DNA of 64,000 bases. Source: an uncultured Bacillota bacterium. Lineage in GTDB: Bacteria; Bacillota; Clostridia; Oscillospirales; Oscillospiraceae. This document shows, one piece after another, positions 1 to 7,600 of the stretch. The position numbers and the translations under genes were made by a program. The DNA is taken from assembly GCA_947073765.1 (NCBI GenBank), contig CAMTMZ010000005.1, positions 1 through 64,000 on the forward strand, read 5' to 3'. A model generated the notes under the pieces. That model was not told the DNA's origin. It searched no databases and saw only the letters and a program-made list of their open reading frames with translations. Within the stretch, counting starts at the first letter, position 1; each line of letters starts with the position of its first letter.

Positions 1-377
1 AGCTTTACAGGTTCAGAGGAAGTGCGCACGAATGTATCTCCATCAAAATAGCCGTCAATGCGGGATTGCTTCATATACTGGTTGAGGATCGCGTCCTCCT
101 CGGTGTAAGACGCTTGCTCTGACGGCGGCAGAAGCTCCGCCTGCAAGCGGCTGTCAGGAGAGGCCCATGTGTAAGAAGTATTCCCAAGTGCCCGCATCTG
201 ATCGGATTTGGGTTTATAAGTGCCGGAGTACGCCGTTCCTTGGGAGCGAGTTCCTATTTCTACACGGTCATATCGCGCGGGAGAGGTTTGCATGGACGCA
301 AAGGGCAAATGAGCGCATGCCGCTGAACCGCCTATCTTGCCTATATGGGCAGCTGCCTGTATTTGACCAACAAACAT
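1..377 (-). CDS. Unknown protein, N-terminal part (runs off the left edge)
   Basis: An open frame of 125 codons starts at the ATG ending at 377 on the minus strand and meets no stop before the window edge. It has a good ribosome-binding site (AAAGGTGAT a few bases upstream) and a promoter-like pair at 446-475. The visible protein begins MFVGQIQAAAHIGKIG, is rich in Ser, Thr and Pro, shows no signal peptide or membrane segment, and carries the stretch YDRVEIG at residues 36-42. I recognise no family. A similar short acidic motif (DKIEISHEG) occurs in the unknown protein at 43644-44354, which may be chance. The competing plus-strand frame at 167-379 is an antisense shadow. Confidence 0.6.
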   Translation of the reverse strand, partial: MFVGQIQAAAHIGKIGGSAACAHLPFASMQTSPARYDRVEIGTRSQGTAYSGTYKPKSDQMRALGNTSYTWASPDSRLQAELLPPSEQASYTEEDAILNQYMKQSRIDGYFDGDTFVRTSSEPVK

Positions 378-445
378 AAACTTATCACCTTTCTTATAGT
401 CTGCTTGTATAACGCTTGTTCTTACTTTTGATTTTGTTGGGACCT

Positions 446-475
446 ATTAAACAATCCATTCAGCATACATGTCAA
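446..475 (-). promoter_or_regulatory. Promoter-like pair for the edge gene
   Basis: On the minus strand TTGACA (470-475) and TTTAAT (446-451) are separated by 18 bases, about 70 bases upstream of the start at 377. The fit to a housekeeping promoter is good; there is no experimental support. Confidence 0.45.
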
Positions 476-506
476 CTTCTGCTATATACTGGCCTCGATT
501 CTGTAT

Positions 507-535
507 TTGCGCTTTCCTTCCATTTGTGCTATTTT
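507..535 (+). promoter_or_regulatory. Promoter-like pair for def-yaaA
   Basis: TTGCGC (507-512), 17 bases, TATTTT (530-535), followed by a short leader to the deformylase start at 590. Moderate match only; it lies in an AT-rich stretch between divergent genes. Confidence 0.35.
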
Positions 536-589
536 ATTGAGTATACCACAAATTCCTCACCGGTGGAAGGTACAATGGAGGCATATATC

Positions 590-1000
590 ATGATTCGAGA
601 TATTATGAAGAACGAGACCTTTCTCTCACAAAAAGCAGAGCCCGCCACGCCTGACGATTTACCTGTCGCCCAGGACCTGCTGGATACTCTGGCCGCCCAC
701 AAGGCCGGCTGCGTGGGTATGGCTGCCAACATGATCGGTGTCAACAAGCGGATCATCGCCTTTGACAACGAGGGCAAGTACATGGTCATGTTCAACCCGG
801 AGATCATCAAGAAATCCCAGCCCTACGAGGCGGAAGAGGGCTGTCTCTCCCTCACCGGCATCCGGAGGGCCAGGCGCTGGCAGTCTATCAAGGTGCAGTA
901 CCAGAATGAGCAGTTTCAGACCCGCTTCAAGACCTTTACCGGCTGGACGGCCCAGATCATCCAGCATGAGATCGACCACTGCGAGGGAATCATGATTTAG
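590..1000 (+). CDS. def: Peptide deformylase, short variant form
   Basis: Removes the formyl group from the initiator methionine of new proteins, using a bound metal ion. The 136-residue protein carries motif 1 as CVGMAANMIG (41-50), motif 2 EGCLS (83-87) with the metal-binding Cys, and motif 3 HEIDH (126-130) with two His ligands and the catalytic Glu. The Gln that normally follows the AAP of motif 1 is Met here, and the protein is shorter than usual bacterial deformylases (about 150-190), so activity is probable but not certain. The start at 590 is chosen over ATG 575 and over the open frame reaching back to 416 because GGAGG at 577-581 lies 8 bases upstream of it. yaaA follows after 15 bases. 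Confidence 0.85.
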   Translation: MIRDIMKNETFLSQKAEPATPDDLPVAQDLLDTLAAHKAGCVGMAANMIGVNKRIIAFDNEGKYMVMFNPEIIKKSQPYEAEEGCLSLTGIRRARRWQSIKVQYQNEQFQTRFKTFTGWTAQIIQHEIDHCEGIMI

Positions 1001-1015
1001 AGGAGGACCTGGCTT

Positions 1016-1774
1016 ATGCGCATCATCATCGCCCCGGCCAAGAAAATGATCGTAGACGCGGACAGCTTTGCCGTGGACGGACTTCCCCGGTTTCTAGAGC
1101 AGACGGAGCGGCTGAACGCTGTCCTGCAGGGCATGTCTCCCCAGGAATTGCAGAGTCTTTGGAGGTGCAGCGACGCCATTGCCAAGCTGAACGTGGAGCG
1201 GCTGGAGCAGATAGACCTGCGCCGCAATCTCACTCCGGCCATCATCGCCTACGAGGGCATCCAGTACCGCTACATGGCCCCCGGCGTGATGGAGACAGCC
1301 CACCTGGACTACCTCCGGGAGCATCTGCGCATCCTCTCCGGCTTTTACGGACTGCTGCGCCCCTTCGACGGCGTGACCCCCTACCGGCTGGAGATGCAGG
1401 CCGGGCTGTCTGTGGACGGCTGCCGGGACCTGTACCAGTTCTGGGGGGACCGTCTGGCCAGGCAGCTGGCGTCCGAGACGGATTTCGTGCTGAATCTGGC
1501 CTCCAAGGAGTACAGCAGGGTGGTGGAACCTCATCTGCCTGAGCGCGTCCGCTTTGTCACCTGCACTTTTGGCGCATGGAAAGGCGGCAAAGTCATCGAA
1601 AAGGGCACCCAGTGCAAAATGGCCCGGGGACAGATGGTGCGCTGGATGGCCGAACGCAAAATTAAAGACCCAGAGGATCTCCGGTCCTTCGACCAGTTGG
1701 GCTATTGTTTCCGTGAGGAGCTATCCTCAGAAAATCGCTATGTGTTCCTCAAACAGCCGGAACGCCCTATTTGA
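1016..1774 (+). CDS. yaaA: Peroxide stress protein YaaA (UPF0246)
   Basis: YaaA of E. coli lowers free intracellular iron during peroxide stress and binds DNA; the family is widespread in anaerobes. The 252-residue length is typical. Recognisable features are the N-terminal IIIAPAKKM stretch, YRYMAPGVME in the middle, and NLASKEYSRVV followed by CTFGAWKGGK towards the C-terminus. An AGGAGG site precedes the ATG. It sits 15 bases behind the deformylase gene and is probably co-transcribed. Downstream it converges on the rhodanese gene. Confidence 0.88.
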   Translation: MRIIIAPAKKMIVDADSFAVDGLPRFLEQTERLNAVLQGMSPQELQSLWRCSDAIAKLNVERLEQIDLRRNLTPAIIAYEGIQYRYMAPGVMETAHLDYLREHLRILSGFYGLLRPFDGVTPYRLEMQAGLSVDGCRDLYQFWGDRLARQLASETDFVLNLASKEYSRVVEPHLPERVRFVTCTFGAWKGGKVIEKGTQCKMARGQMVRWMAERKIKDPEDLRSFDQLGYCFREELSSENRYVFLKQPERPI

Positions 1775-1800
1775 CACAGGGCGGCTGTCTCGTCGCCGCT

Positions 1801-2181
1801 CTACGGCTCCGTCTCATAGGGCCAGGTTTTGATGCCGCCGAATTCGCAGATGTTGGTATAGCCCAGCTCCGCCAGAGCGGAGGAGGCCGTCTTGCTGCGG
1901 TTTCCACTGCGGCAATATACCAAAACTGTTGTATCCTTCTCGGGGATGACCTCGGCGGCGGTGTTCTCGTCGATGGTTCCCACCGGCAGCAGGACCGCAT
2001 CGGGAATGTGACCGCTGTCGTACTCGTTCTGCTCCCGCACATCCAGGATGACAACCTCCTGGGTATCCATCATCTCCTTAGCCTCCTCCTGGCTGATCTG
2101 CTGGTAGGAGGCCTCTGTTTCGCCTCCGCCGCATCCGGCCAGCAAAAGAAGGGAGAGCAGTACAGATATAATCCGTTTCAT
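1801..2181 (-). CDS. Rhodanese-domain lipoprotein
   Basis: A 126-residue exported lipoprotein: a hydrophobic signal ends in the lipobox LLAGC with Cys17, then a short acidic linker, then one rhodanese domain. The catalytic loop is CRSGNRS with Cys90, and the DVRE and GHIPDA motifs (about 47-62) are present. Family members move sulfur between thiols or act as redox-active thiol carriers; at the outer membrane face the substrate is unknown. The gene has no partner on its strand within 70 bases downstream and converges with yaaA. Confidence 0.85.
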   Translation of the reverse strand: MKRIISVLLSLLLLAGCGGGETEASYQQISQEEAKEMMDTQEVVILDVREQNEYDSGHIPDAVLLPVGTIDENTAAEVIPEKDTTVLVYCRSGNRSKTASSALAELGYTNICEFGGIKTWPYETEP

Positions 2182-2259
2182 TTGAGCACCTCCAAAAGTC
2201 CGATACCCAAGCAGATGACATTCATGCTATATCTCCTCCATACACAACCTATTGAAGAA

Positions 2260-4791
2260 CTACATCCCTGTGACATAGGGAACAATCACATCATAAAACC
2301 CCTTTATCCAATTGCTGTGAAACTGAGCCATCTGCCGCCAGTCAACCTCATTCTCAATGCTGATGTTTGGGAGCCGCAAATAGACTTTGGAAGAGGTCTT
2401 GTTTTCACCCTTATCCCACATAAGGGCCGTGCCCAACGCGGACTCAATGTCGGTCCGGCGGGCCAGTATCTTGTCATAGGTCTGCTTGTTCGCCGCCCTG
2501 TCCGCCTTCGCCAAGACGAGTTCCACCCGGGCCTCGTCATAATTGGCCACGCAACAGAGGTAACAGCCGTTGACACCGAAATAGCCGTTGATCCAGTTTT
2601 CCCTGGAGGGGCTGACATTGGAGAACGGTCCGTCCTCCCCGCAACGCTCCCGGATCATCGGCAGGGCGAAGGTCCAATACCGCCGCCGGAGTTCCTGCCG
2701 GCTGCCCGGCGCGTCCTCGGCCGTTTCCGTCTCGTCCCGAAGGTAGAATACCAGCTCCGCCGGGCTCACATGATAGAGGGTAAACAGCCTGCTCAGCACC
2801 GATAGCTTATTCTGGGTGTTGGTGTTGGTCCACACATAAATACCGTCGCCCACCGCCATGCTTTTCGTGAACGTGCTGGAATTGGTGGTAAAGTGATAGG
2901 CAATGTCATTTTCACTGGATACAGCCAGTTTCGTGATGACACTCTTATCCTCGGCGTACAGGATCTGAATCACCTTTAAATACATTTCCACCCAGCTTGT
3001 CACGGGCTGTTCCGCATTTTTGAAGCTGAACCTGGCAATCTGACGGCCCGTCAACTCCGCCTCGTCCTCCAGGGTGTAGGCGTCTAGCTGCTTTTGTGCC
3101 GGTTTGAAGCTGCTCTCAGGCCCGGCCCAGATTTTCACTGCCCTTCCCATCAGGTAGTCGTTGCGCTCCTGTAATTCCTCCTGCGTCCACCGGTCCTTCT
3201 GGGCGATCCACGCATTCATACGAATACCGCTGTCTTGGAACCCGTGCTCCATGGTCTTTTTCTCCGCAAAGGAGCTGTTGCTGTATCTGGAATTGTAGGC
3301 AGTGAGGGTGAGGTTGGCAATCCGATGGAGCCACTGCTCATGAATCTGCTCATAGTCCACTCCCAATTCCCGCTGCCACACCGGAGTAAGATGCTGGGGC
3401 ATGATATGCTCAATGGAGTATGTACCCTCATCGCAGTGGCGGTACACGTCCTTGTCCTCCGCCGTCCCGAAGTTCTCAAAGCGCTCCAGCATATAGAGCT
3501 TGTTCTTGCTGTTCATCAGGTAGACCTGCTTATGGGAAAACATCTCAATAAACTCACGATCCTCCGGGAAACGGGCACGTTCTCTTTTAGACAACAGCGC
3601 ATATTTGAACTTCTCCACATAGTCCATCTCACTGCCATCGTACCGGACGATCTCCCGGTGAAGCAACAGGAATATCTTATTCAGGGCGTTTGTGGGCAGG
3701 TCGCAGATACTCCTTCGGAAGAGGTAGGTCTCCGTACAGTGAAACACCTCCGTCACCTGGGGAAGCGTCATTGTATTTTCATCCAGCAGCCGCAGCACCT
3801 CCAGGAAAAATGGCCGTGTGACAGTGGTCTCCAGCCGATTCAGTCGCATGATGCAGCCGTTCAACGCCTTATCAGCTGTGCCTGCTTCCAATAGGATCCG
3901 GTATCTCCTGGCATAGCGCAACAGATCGGCCAGGAGCGGCTCCGTCTCAACCTTGGCGAGTTCCACATAGTCCTTGAACGCAATGTATACCTTGCTCTGC
4001 TGTGGGGTCACATATTGCTTCACGCTCAGGTAGTCCCGGATGAAGGCGCTCACATCGTAATGCGTGCACAGCTCGATGGGATTCCAATACTTTTCGTAAT
4101 AGGTCTCCTGTGTCCTGGTGGGAAGGCCCATCAGGATAAAGTTGCGGATCTTATCGCCCTCGCTCAGGTCCAGCCCGGTGGAGTTCAAGCTCTCAAAAAT
4201 CAGTTGGGGATCATCGTCTGTGTCAAGGCGGATATTGATGATTTCCAGGCGGCAAATCCCCGCGTACAGTTGGTCAATTGTGATTTCCTGCTTCTGAATC
4301 CTATCGTAAAAATATTCATAGTTTACGGTGAGGTTGGATTCCCGGATATGTTCCGAAGTTTCCGAGAAGAGCTTGCTGAACGCCGCCTGGTCATTTTTTA
4401 CTGGCTTGAGCTTAATACGGGTATCCTCCGGCTGCCACTTATCCACCAGGTATTCCTCATAAATCCTCTGCATGAGATTAGAGGCCTCCGGTACAACGGT
4501 CCCTTCACGCATGAGATTGTACATTGCCAAAAACAGCAGCGAGACTGTGGTCAGCCGCTGCTGTCCGTCGATCACCAGAAATTCCTCATGGTTTCCCTCC
4601 GGGTTGTAGACGGACACCAGACTGCCGAAGAAGTGACTCTTTCTTCCGTTCCCAACGATCTTTACCAAATCGTCATAAAGCTGCTTGCAATTGTCCGTCT
4701 TCCAGTCGTAATTGCGCTGATAGACTGGGATGACAAAACGCTTATCCGCTCCCTCCATGTACTTGACAAACTTACATTCCGAGCCGTTCAT
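2260..4791 (-). CDS. DUF262/DUF1524 protein, GmrSD-type restriction or defence nuclease
   Basis: 843 residues in three parts. N-terminal DUF262 (ParB/sulfiredoxin-like NTPase fold): IPVYQRNYDW at 21-30, DGQQRLTT at 75-82, and FESLNSTG at 199-206 followed by the D-x-IRN box. Middle DUF1524 (His-Me finger nuclease): EHIMPQ at 461-466 and IANLTLTAYNSRYSN at 491-505, with Lys511-512. The C-terminal 140 residues resemble DUF4268. Such fusions include GmrSD-type enzymes that cut modified phage DNA and other stand-alone defence proteins; both active-site boxes look intact. No partner gene accompanies it. The upstream region is AT-rich and scar-like, which fits acquisition by transfer. Start ATG 4791 follows a GGGGGTAAGAAG site. 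Confidence 0.85.
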   Translation of the reverse strand: MNGSECKFVKYMEGADKRFVIPVYQRNYDWKTDNCKQLYDDLVKIVGNGRKSHFFGSLVSVYNPEGNHEEFLVIDGQQRLTTVSLLFLAMYNLMREGTVVPEASNLMQRIYEEYLVDKWQPEDTRIKLKPVKNDQAAFSKLFSETSEHIRESNLTVNYEYFYDRIQKQEITIDQLYAGICRLEIINIRLDTDDDPQLIFESLNSTGLDLSEGDKIRNFILMGLPTRTQETYYEKYWNPIELCTHYDVSAFIRDYLSVKQYVTPQQSKVYIAFKDYVELAKVETEPLLADLLRYARRYRILLEAGTADKALNGCIMRLNRLETTVTRPFFLEVLRLLDENTMTLPQVTEVFHCTETYLFRRSICDLPTNALNKIFLLLHREIVRYDGSEMDYVEKFKYALLSKRERARFPEDREFIEMFSHKQVYLMNSKNKLYMLERFENFGTAEDKDVYRHCDEGTYSIEHIMPQHLTPVWQRELGVDYEQIHEQWLHRIANLTLTAYNSRYSNSSFAEKKTMEHGFQDSGIRMNAWIAQKDRWTQEELQERNDYLMGRAVKIWAGPESSFKPAQKQLDAYTLEDEAELTGRQIARFSFKNAEQPVTSWVEMYLKVIQILYAEDKSVITKLAVSSENDIAYHFTTNSSTFTKSMAVGDGIYVWTNTNTQNKLSVLSRLFTLYHVSPAELVFYLRDETETAEDAPGSRQELRRRYWTFALPMIRERCGEDGPFSNVSPSRENWINGYFGVNGCYLCCVANYDEARVELVLAKADRAANKQTYDKILARRTDIESALGTALMWDKGENKTSSKVYLRLPNISIENEVDWRQMAQFHSNWIKGFYDVIVPYVTGM

Positions 4792-5037
4792 CTTCTTACC
4801 CCCAACAATCGTTTACGTTTTCACACGGTTTCCATACTGGCTCTGTACCGCACATACCATGCGATCCGGATGTCCAGCTTGTGACAGGTTTTAAATGGCA
4901 TTTTTCAGCCTCTACAATATCTCCTCATCCGCTGGACAGAACGCATACTGGTCAATCTCATCCAGGATATTATTGACGACTTACTCGTATAGGCTGGGGT
5001 GGGCATGGGGCAAGTCCCCTTCCGAAGTGTTCTCCCC

Positions 5038-5066
5038 ATTATACACGGTTTTTACATAGGACGCAA
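5038..5066 (-). promoter_or_regulatory. Promoter-like pair for the DUF262 gene
   Basis: On the minus strand TTGCGT (5061-5066), 17 bases, then a perfect TATAAT (5038-5043). It would give a leader of about 240 bases before the start at 4791, long enough to hold control elements; I see no known riboswitch in it. Confidence 0.5.
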
Positions 5067-5467
5067 ATACTTTGAGTTCGAGTGGCGTATGAATCGCCTC
5101 AAAAAATACTTGGGCTATTTCCGCATGTGGAGATCTTGCGTTCGAGTCCGCACTACTCCAGCCATAATAAGTTGACAAACCCTTCGGCCTAAAAGTGCCT
5201 ATTTGCAAGTGTTTGTCAACTTTCATTCTACTTATAAATACGGCTCAATCGCTAAAAACATATGTTAGGAGACTGGAACTCCCCACCACGTAAATAACTG
5301 CATTAAATTTGGCACAGCCTTTTGGGGATGTGCCTTCTACTATCTTATTATTAAATAATATAATTCCTTTGGGACCTATGTCGCGTACAAAAGCTCTGAA
5401 TTGCACTGTCATAGCATCGCCACCCAGCTGCGCGGACTTGGTGCGACAGTAGAAACTTTTAATTTAA
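5067..5467. other. AT-rich gene-poor stretch with a tRNA-3'-end-like fragment and an inverted repeat
   Basis: No convincing gene. At 5139-5164 the plus strand reads like the end of a tRNA or tmRNA (GTTCGAGTCC, then CTCCAGCCA), but the T-stem does not pair cleanly and no matching 5' half is present. At 5169-5222 a perfect 12-bp inverted repeat follows. A 55-codon minus-strand frame (5245-5412) lacks a good ribosome-binding site and is not called. An 81-codon minus frame at 4981-5226 reads through the inverted repeat and is also not called. The stretch may be the decayed edge of a mobile element. Confidence 0.35.
5169..5222. repeat. Perfect 12-bp inverted repeat
   Basis: AAGTTGACAAAC at 5169-5180 is matched by its exact reverse complement GTTTGTCAACTT at 5211-5222, with 30 bases between. 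No T-run follows on either strand, so it is not an ordinary terminator. It could be a recombinase core site, a protein-binding site or a remnant of a small element. Confidence 0.6.
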
Positions 5468-5513
5468 CAGATAAACAAAGAGGCCGCCCTTGGGCGGCCT
5501 CTTTGTTTATCTG
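5468..5513 (-). terminator. 22-bp perfect hairpin terminator after the Cys-rich protein gene
   Basis: A perfect 22-bp stem (5468-5489 with 5492-5513) with a two-base loop. It starts inside the last codons of the minus-strand gene that ends at 5507, and the minus-strand sequence after it is AT-rich. The stem is unusually long and also contains the stop codon. Confidence 0.8.
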
Positions 5514-6331
5514 CAGCAGCCAGTGCTCGCACTGCTGGTTGTTGTGATAGAGTTGGGCGGGAAGAACTCGTCCACAGGGAACTGCACCTGGCGGAACATG
5601 TCGCAGGGATCCTCCCGACAATTATCTTCACCGCAACTGCAATCCTTGGTGGGGATGCAGTAATCATAGGCGGGGATAAGCAGCTGGGTATCCCGCTCCA
5701 TTCGGATAATGGAGAACTGCCCCAGGGTGATAAACATCCGGTGCTGGTCACCGCCTGTTATTAACTCATCTCCAAAACAGGCAGCCACCGCCATGGGGAT
5801 ATCCACACATCCGCAGTCACAAGGACGGCATTCACAAACATCCACCAGCTTCAGGTTGAGAATCAGCGGATCTACCGCCTCCACTACCGCGGTGGGCAGA
5901 CTGGACTGGGGCACACACTGGACCTGGTTCTCATTATTCTCCGATGTAAAGCGTTTGGAGCCGCTCTCGCTGCCAAAGAGAATGGCCCGCTTGCTGAACA
6001 CGGCCAGGCCGCAGACCTGGACGGGGCGCGCTGCACCCACGAAGGCATCGGCAGTGATGCGGTAAAAATACCGCACATCCACGGTATAGAAGCCCCGATT
6101 AAAAGTGACCGGCTCCACATCAATGTACGCGTACAGCAGCTCAGCGGTCCCGGCCTTGATGGACTGGGCCCGGTCAATAACCTCCTGGGAACAGCGGGTT
6201 GGATAAACTCGTAAATCCTCAACACAATCCTTATCACGGCATGAGTCAAAGATTTTTTTCGTGTGTATGCACACGGCCTCCCGGATACTGCGATCGTCAC
6301 AGACGGGGCCGGGCACGACCTTTTCAGGCAT
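5507..6331 (-). CDS. Conserved Cys-rich protein of unknown function
   Basis: 274 residues with a strong start (ATG 6331 after an AGGAGG-type site). No signal peptide or membrane helix. The N-terminal third has scattered Cys (VCDD, CIHTKK, SCRDKDC), the middle is beta-rich with aromatic residues, and the C-terminal third has dense clusters: CECRPCDCGC, then CSCGEDNCREDPC, and the chain ends CCR. This composition resembles metal-binding or cross-linked structural proteins such as spore-coat components, and the organism sporulates, but that role is inference only. The gene is monocistronic, bounded by its own terminator and by a divergent promoter region. Confidence 0.75.
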   Translation of the reverse strand: MPEKVVPGPVCDDRSIREAVCIHTKKIFDSCRDKDCVEDLRVYPTRCSQEVIDRAQSIKAGTAELLYAYIDVEPVTFNRGFYTVDVRYFYRITADAFVGAARPVQVCGLAVFSKRAILFGSESGSKRFTSENNENQVQCVPQSSLPTAVVEAVDPLILNLKLVDVCECRPCDCGCVDIPMAVAACFGDELITGGDQHRMFITLGQFSIIRMERDTQLLIPAYDYCIPTKDCSCGEDNCREDPCDMFRQVQFPVDEFFPPNSITTTSSASTGCCR

Positions 6332-6446
6332 AGAATTCCCTCCTAAATTTGGATGGTCGTGGGCGGCTAAGCGCCCATAAGGGGTTTTGCTTACAACACA
6401 TCTTATGTGTCTGACAGGTTTTGGTGCGTGTCAGGCAGTTTTCCTC

Positions 6447-6475
6447 TTGCCCTTTTTCCGCTTTACGATTATAAT
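6447..6475 (+). promoter_or_regulatory. Promoter-like pair for the DUF4364 gene
   Basis: TTGCCC (6447-6452), 17 bases, TATAAT (6470-6475); the coding start lies 36 bases further at 6511. Confidence 0.6.
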
Positions 6476-6510
6476 AGGGGTCGTAAATGACGATCAGAGG
6501 GGAGTTCACC

Positions 6511-7047
6511 ATGTCCGCAATCGGATTCATCCAGAGCGATCTGGACCTAAAGCTGCTGGTCCTTTATATTATGGACCGAACTGCCGGCCCCATTACTTTT
6601 TTACAGCTGTTTGAGCTGGCTCTGTGCGATGCGGGGGTGGACTACTTTTCCCTCACTCAGGCGGTGGAACACATGGTGGCTACCGGCCAGCTCACCAAGG
6701 AGGCTGACCGCTACGCCATTACAGACAAGGGCCGGCGCAACAGCCAAATATGTGAGAGCAGCCTCCCTCGTTCGGTGCGGCGGAGGTGTGACAGCAACCT
6801 GGTGCAAATCAATGACATTCTCCGGCGGGAGTCCCAGGTCCGCACCCAGATCATGGAGCGGGAAGACGGTACCGCCACCCTCTGCCTGACTTTGGAGGAC
6901 AACACCTCCCCCCTGCTCCACGCAGCCCTGCTGACTCCCAACCTGGAGCAGGCCAAGCACTGGGCCGCCGCCTTCAAGCAGGACCCGGCCTCCCTCTACC
7001 ATATCATCATCAAAACATTAAACAAGGAGGAGCATCATGAGACGTAA
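6511..7047 (+). CDS. DUF4364 winged-helix protein
   Basis: 178 residues. The first 90 form a winged-helix-like domain (LLVLYIMDRTAGPITF, then an ITDKGR wing motif as in PadR and MarR proteins), followed by a small alpha/beta domain. DUF4364 proteins are common in Clostridia and are presumed transcription regulators; the target is unknown. ATG 6511 is chosen because AGAGGGGAG lies just upstream; the frame stays open back to 6487 without a site. It overlaps the next gene by 11 bases, so the two are translated together. Confidence 0.8.
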   Translation: MSAIGFIQSDLDLKLLVLYIMDRTAGPITFLQLFELALCDAGVDYFSLTQAVEHMVATGQLTKEADRYAITDKGRRNSQICESSLPRSVRRRCDSNLVQINDILRRESQVRTQIMEREDGTATLCLTLEDNTSPLLHAALLTPNLEQAKHWAAAFKQDPASLYHIIIKTLNKEEHHET

Positions 7048-7513
7048 GGACCGCGCCCAGCCCCGGGATTTTTCTCTGGCTCTTATCGACCGCTGCACCC
7101 ACGGTGTGATGGCCATCTCTACTGGTGAGTCTGTTCCCTACTGCCTTCCGCTGTCCTTTGTTCGAGTAGAGGACGACCTCTGTTTCCACTGTGCCCGGGC
7201 GGGCCGGAAGATCGATCTGCTGCGTCAGTTTCCTCAGGTGTGTGTCACCTTTGTGGGGCAAGACCAGCCTGTCTTTCTCCCACCAGTTGAATATACCACT
7301 TATTTTCAATCTGTTATCGTCACTGGAACGGCCAGCGAGGTGACTGATCCCGATGAAAAAGTCCGGTTGCTCCGGGCGCTGTGCCAAAAGGTCACCCCCG
7401 AACATATGGACAGCTTTGAGCCCGCTCTCAAGGATTCGCTGGCCATCACCGCCGTGTGGAAGGTACATATGGAAGAGATCTCCGGAAAAGCGAAATTTGA
7501 GCGGCAGCGATAA
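7037..7513 (+). CDS. Pyridoxamine-phosphate-oxidase-fold flavin-binding protein
   Basis: 158 residues with the split-barrel fold typical of NimA-like and general FMN-binding reductases: an early DFSLALIDRC helix, PYCLPLSFV strand, LCFHCARAGRKIDLLRQFPQVCVTF (quoted in pieces: LCFHCARAGRKIDLL, then QVCVTF) and a C-terminal AVWKVHMEEISGK. Such proteins bind FMN or haem and reduce small molecules such as nitro compounds; the true substrate is unknown. AAGGAGGAG precedes the ATG inside the end of the DUF4364 gene. Confidence 0.82.
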   Translation: MRRKDRAQPRDFSLALIDRCTHGVMAISTGESVPYCLPLSFVRVEDDLCFHCARAGRKIDLLRQFPQVCVTFVGQDQPVFLPPVEYTTYFQSVIVTGTASEVTDPDEKVRLLRALCQKVTPEHMDSFEPALKDSLAITAVWKVHMEEISGKAKFERQR

Positions 7514-7550
7514 GAGAAGCCGCCTGCTCAACGCCAAACCTTTCCTATAT

Positions 7551-7600
7551 CATAAAGAACACCTCTGTCTCTTTCCGTGAGACAGAGGTGTTCTTTTATG
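7551..7600. terminator. Bidirectional terminator between convergent genes
   Basis: A stem of about 20 bp with a 7-base loop (7551-7571 with 7579-7600, one bulged T) with A-runs and T-runs at both ends. It serves the plus-strand flavoprotein gene and overlaps the stop region of the minus-strand transporter gene at 7596. Confidence 0.85.

Noticed and set aside
1771..2805. 344-codon open frame on the plus strand
   Set aside because: Runs antisense to the rhodanese gene and the end of the DUF262 gene, which both have motifs and proper starts.
5139..5164. tRNA or tmRNA gene
   Set aside because: Only a 3'-end-like stretch is visible; the T-stem mismatches at two pairs and no 5' half with a matching acceptor lies upstream.
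4981..5226. 81-codon frame on the minus strand
   Set aside because: It crosses the inverted repeat, the promoter-like pair and the tRNA-like fragment; no ribosome-binding site and no family.
5245..5412. 55-codon frame on the minus strand
   Set aside because: Only a GGTGG-like weak site; composition follows the AT-rich patch; no similarity recognised.
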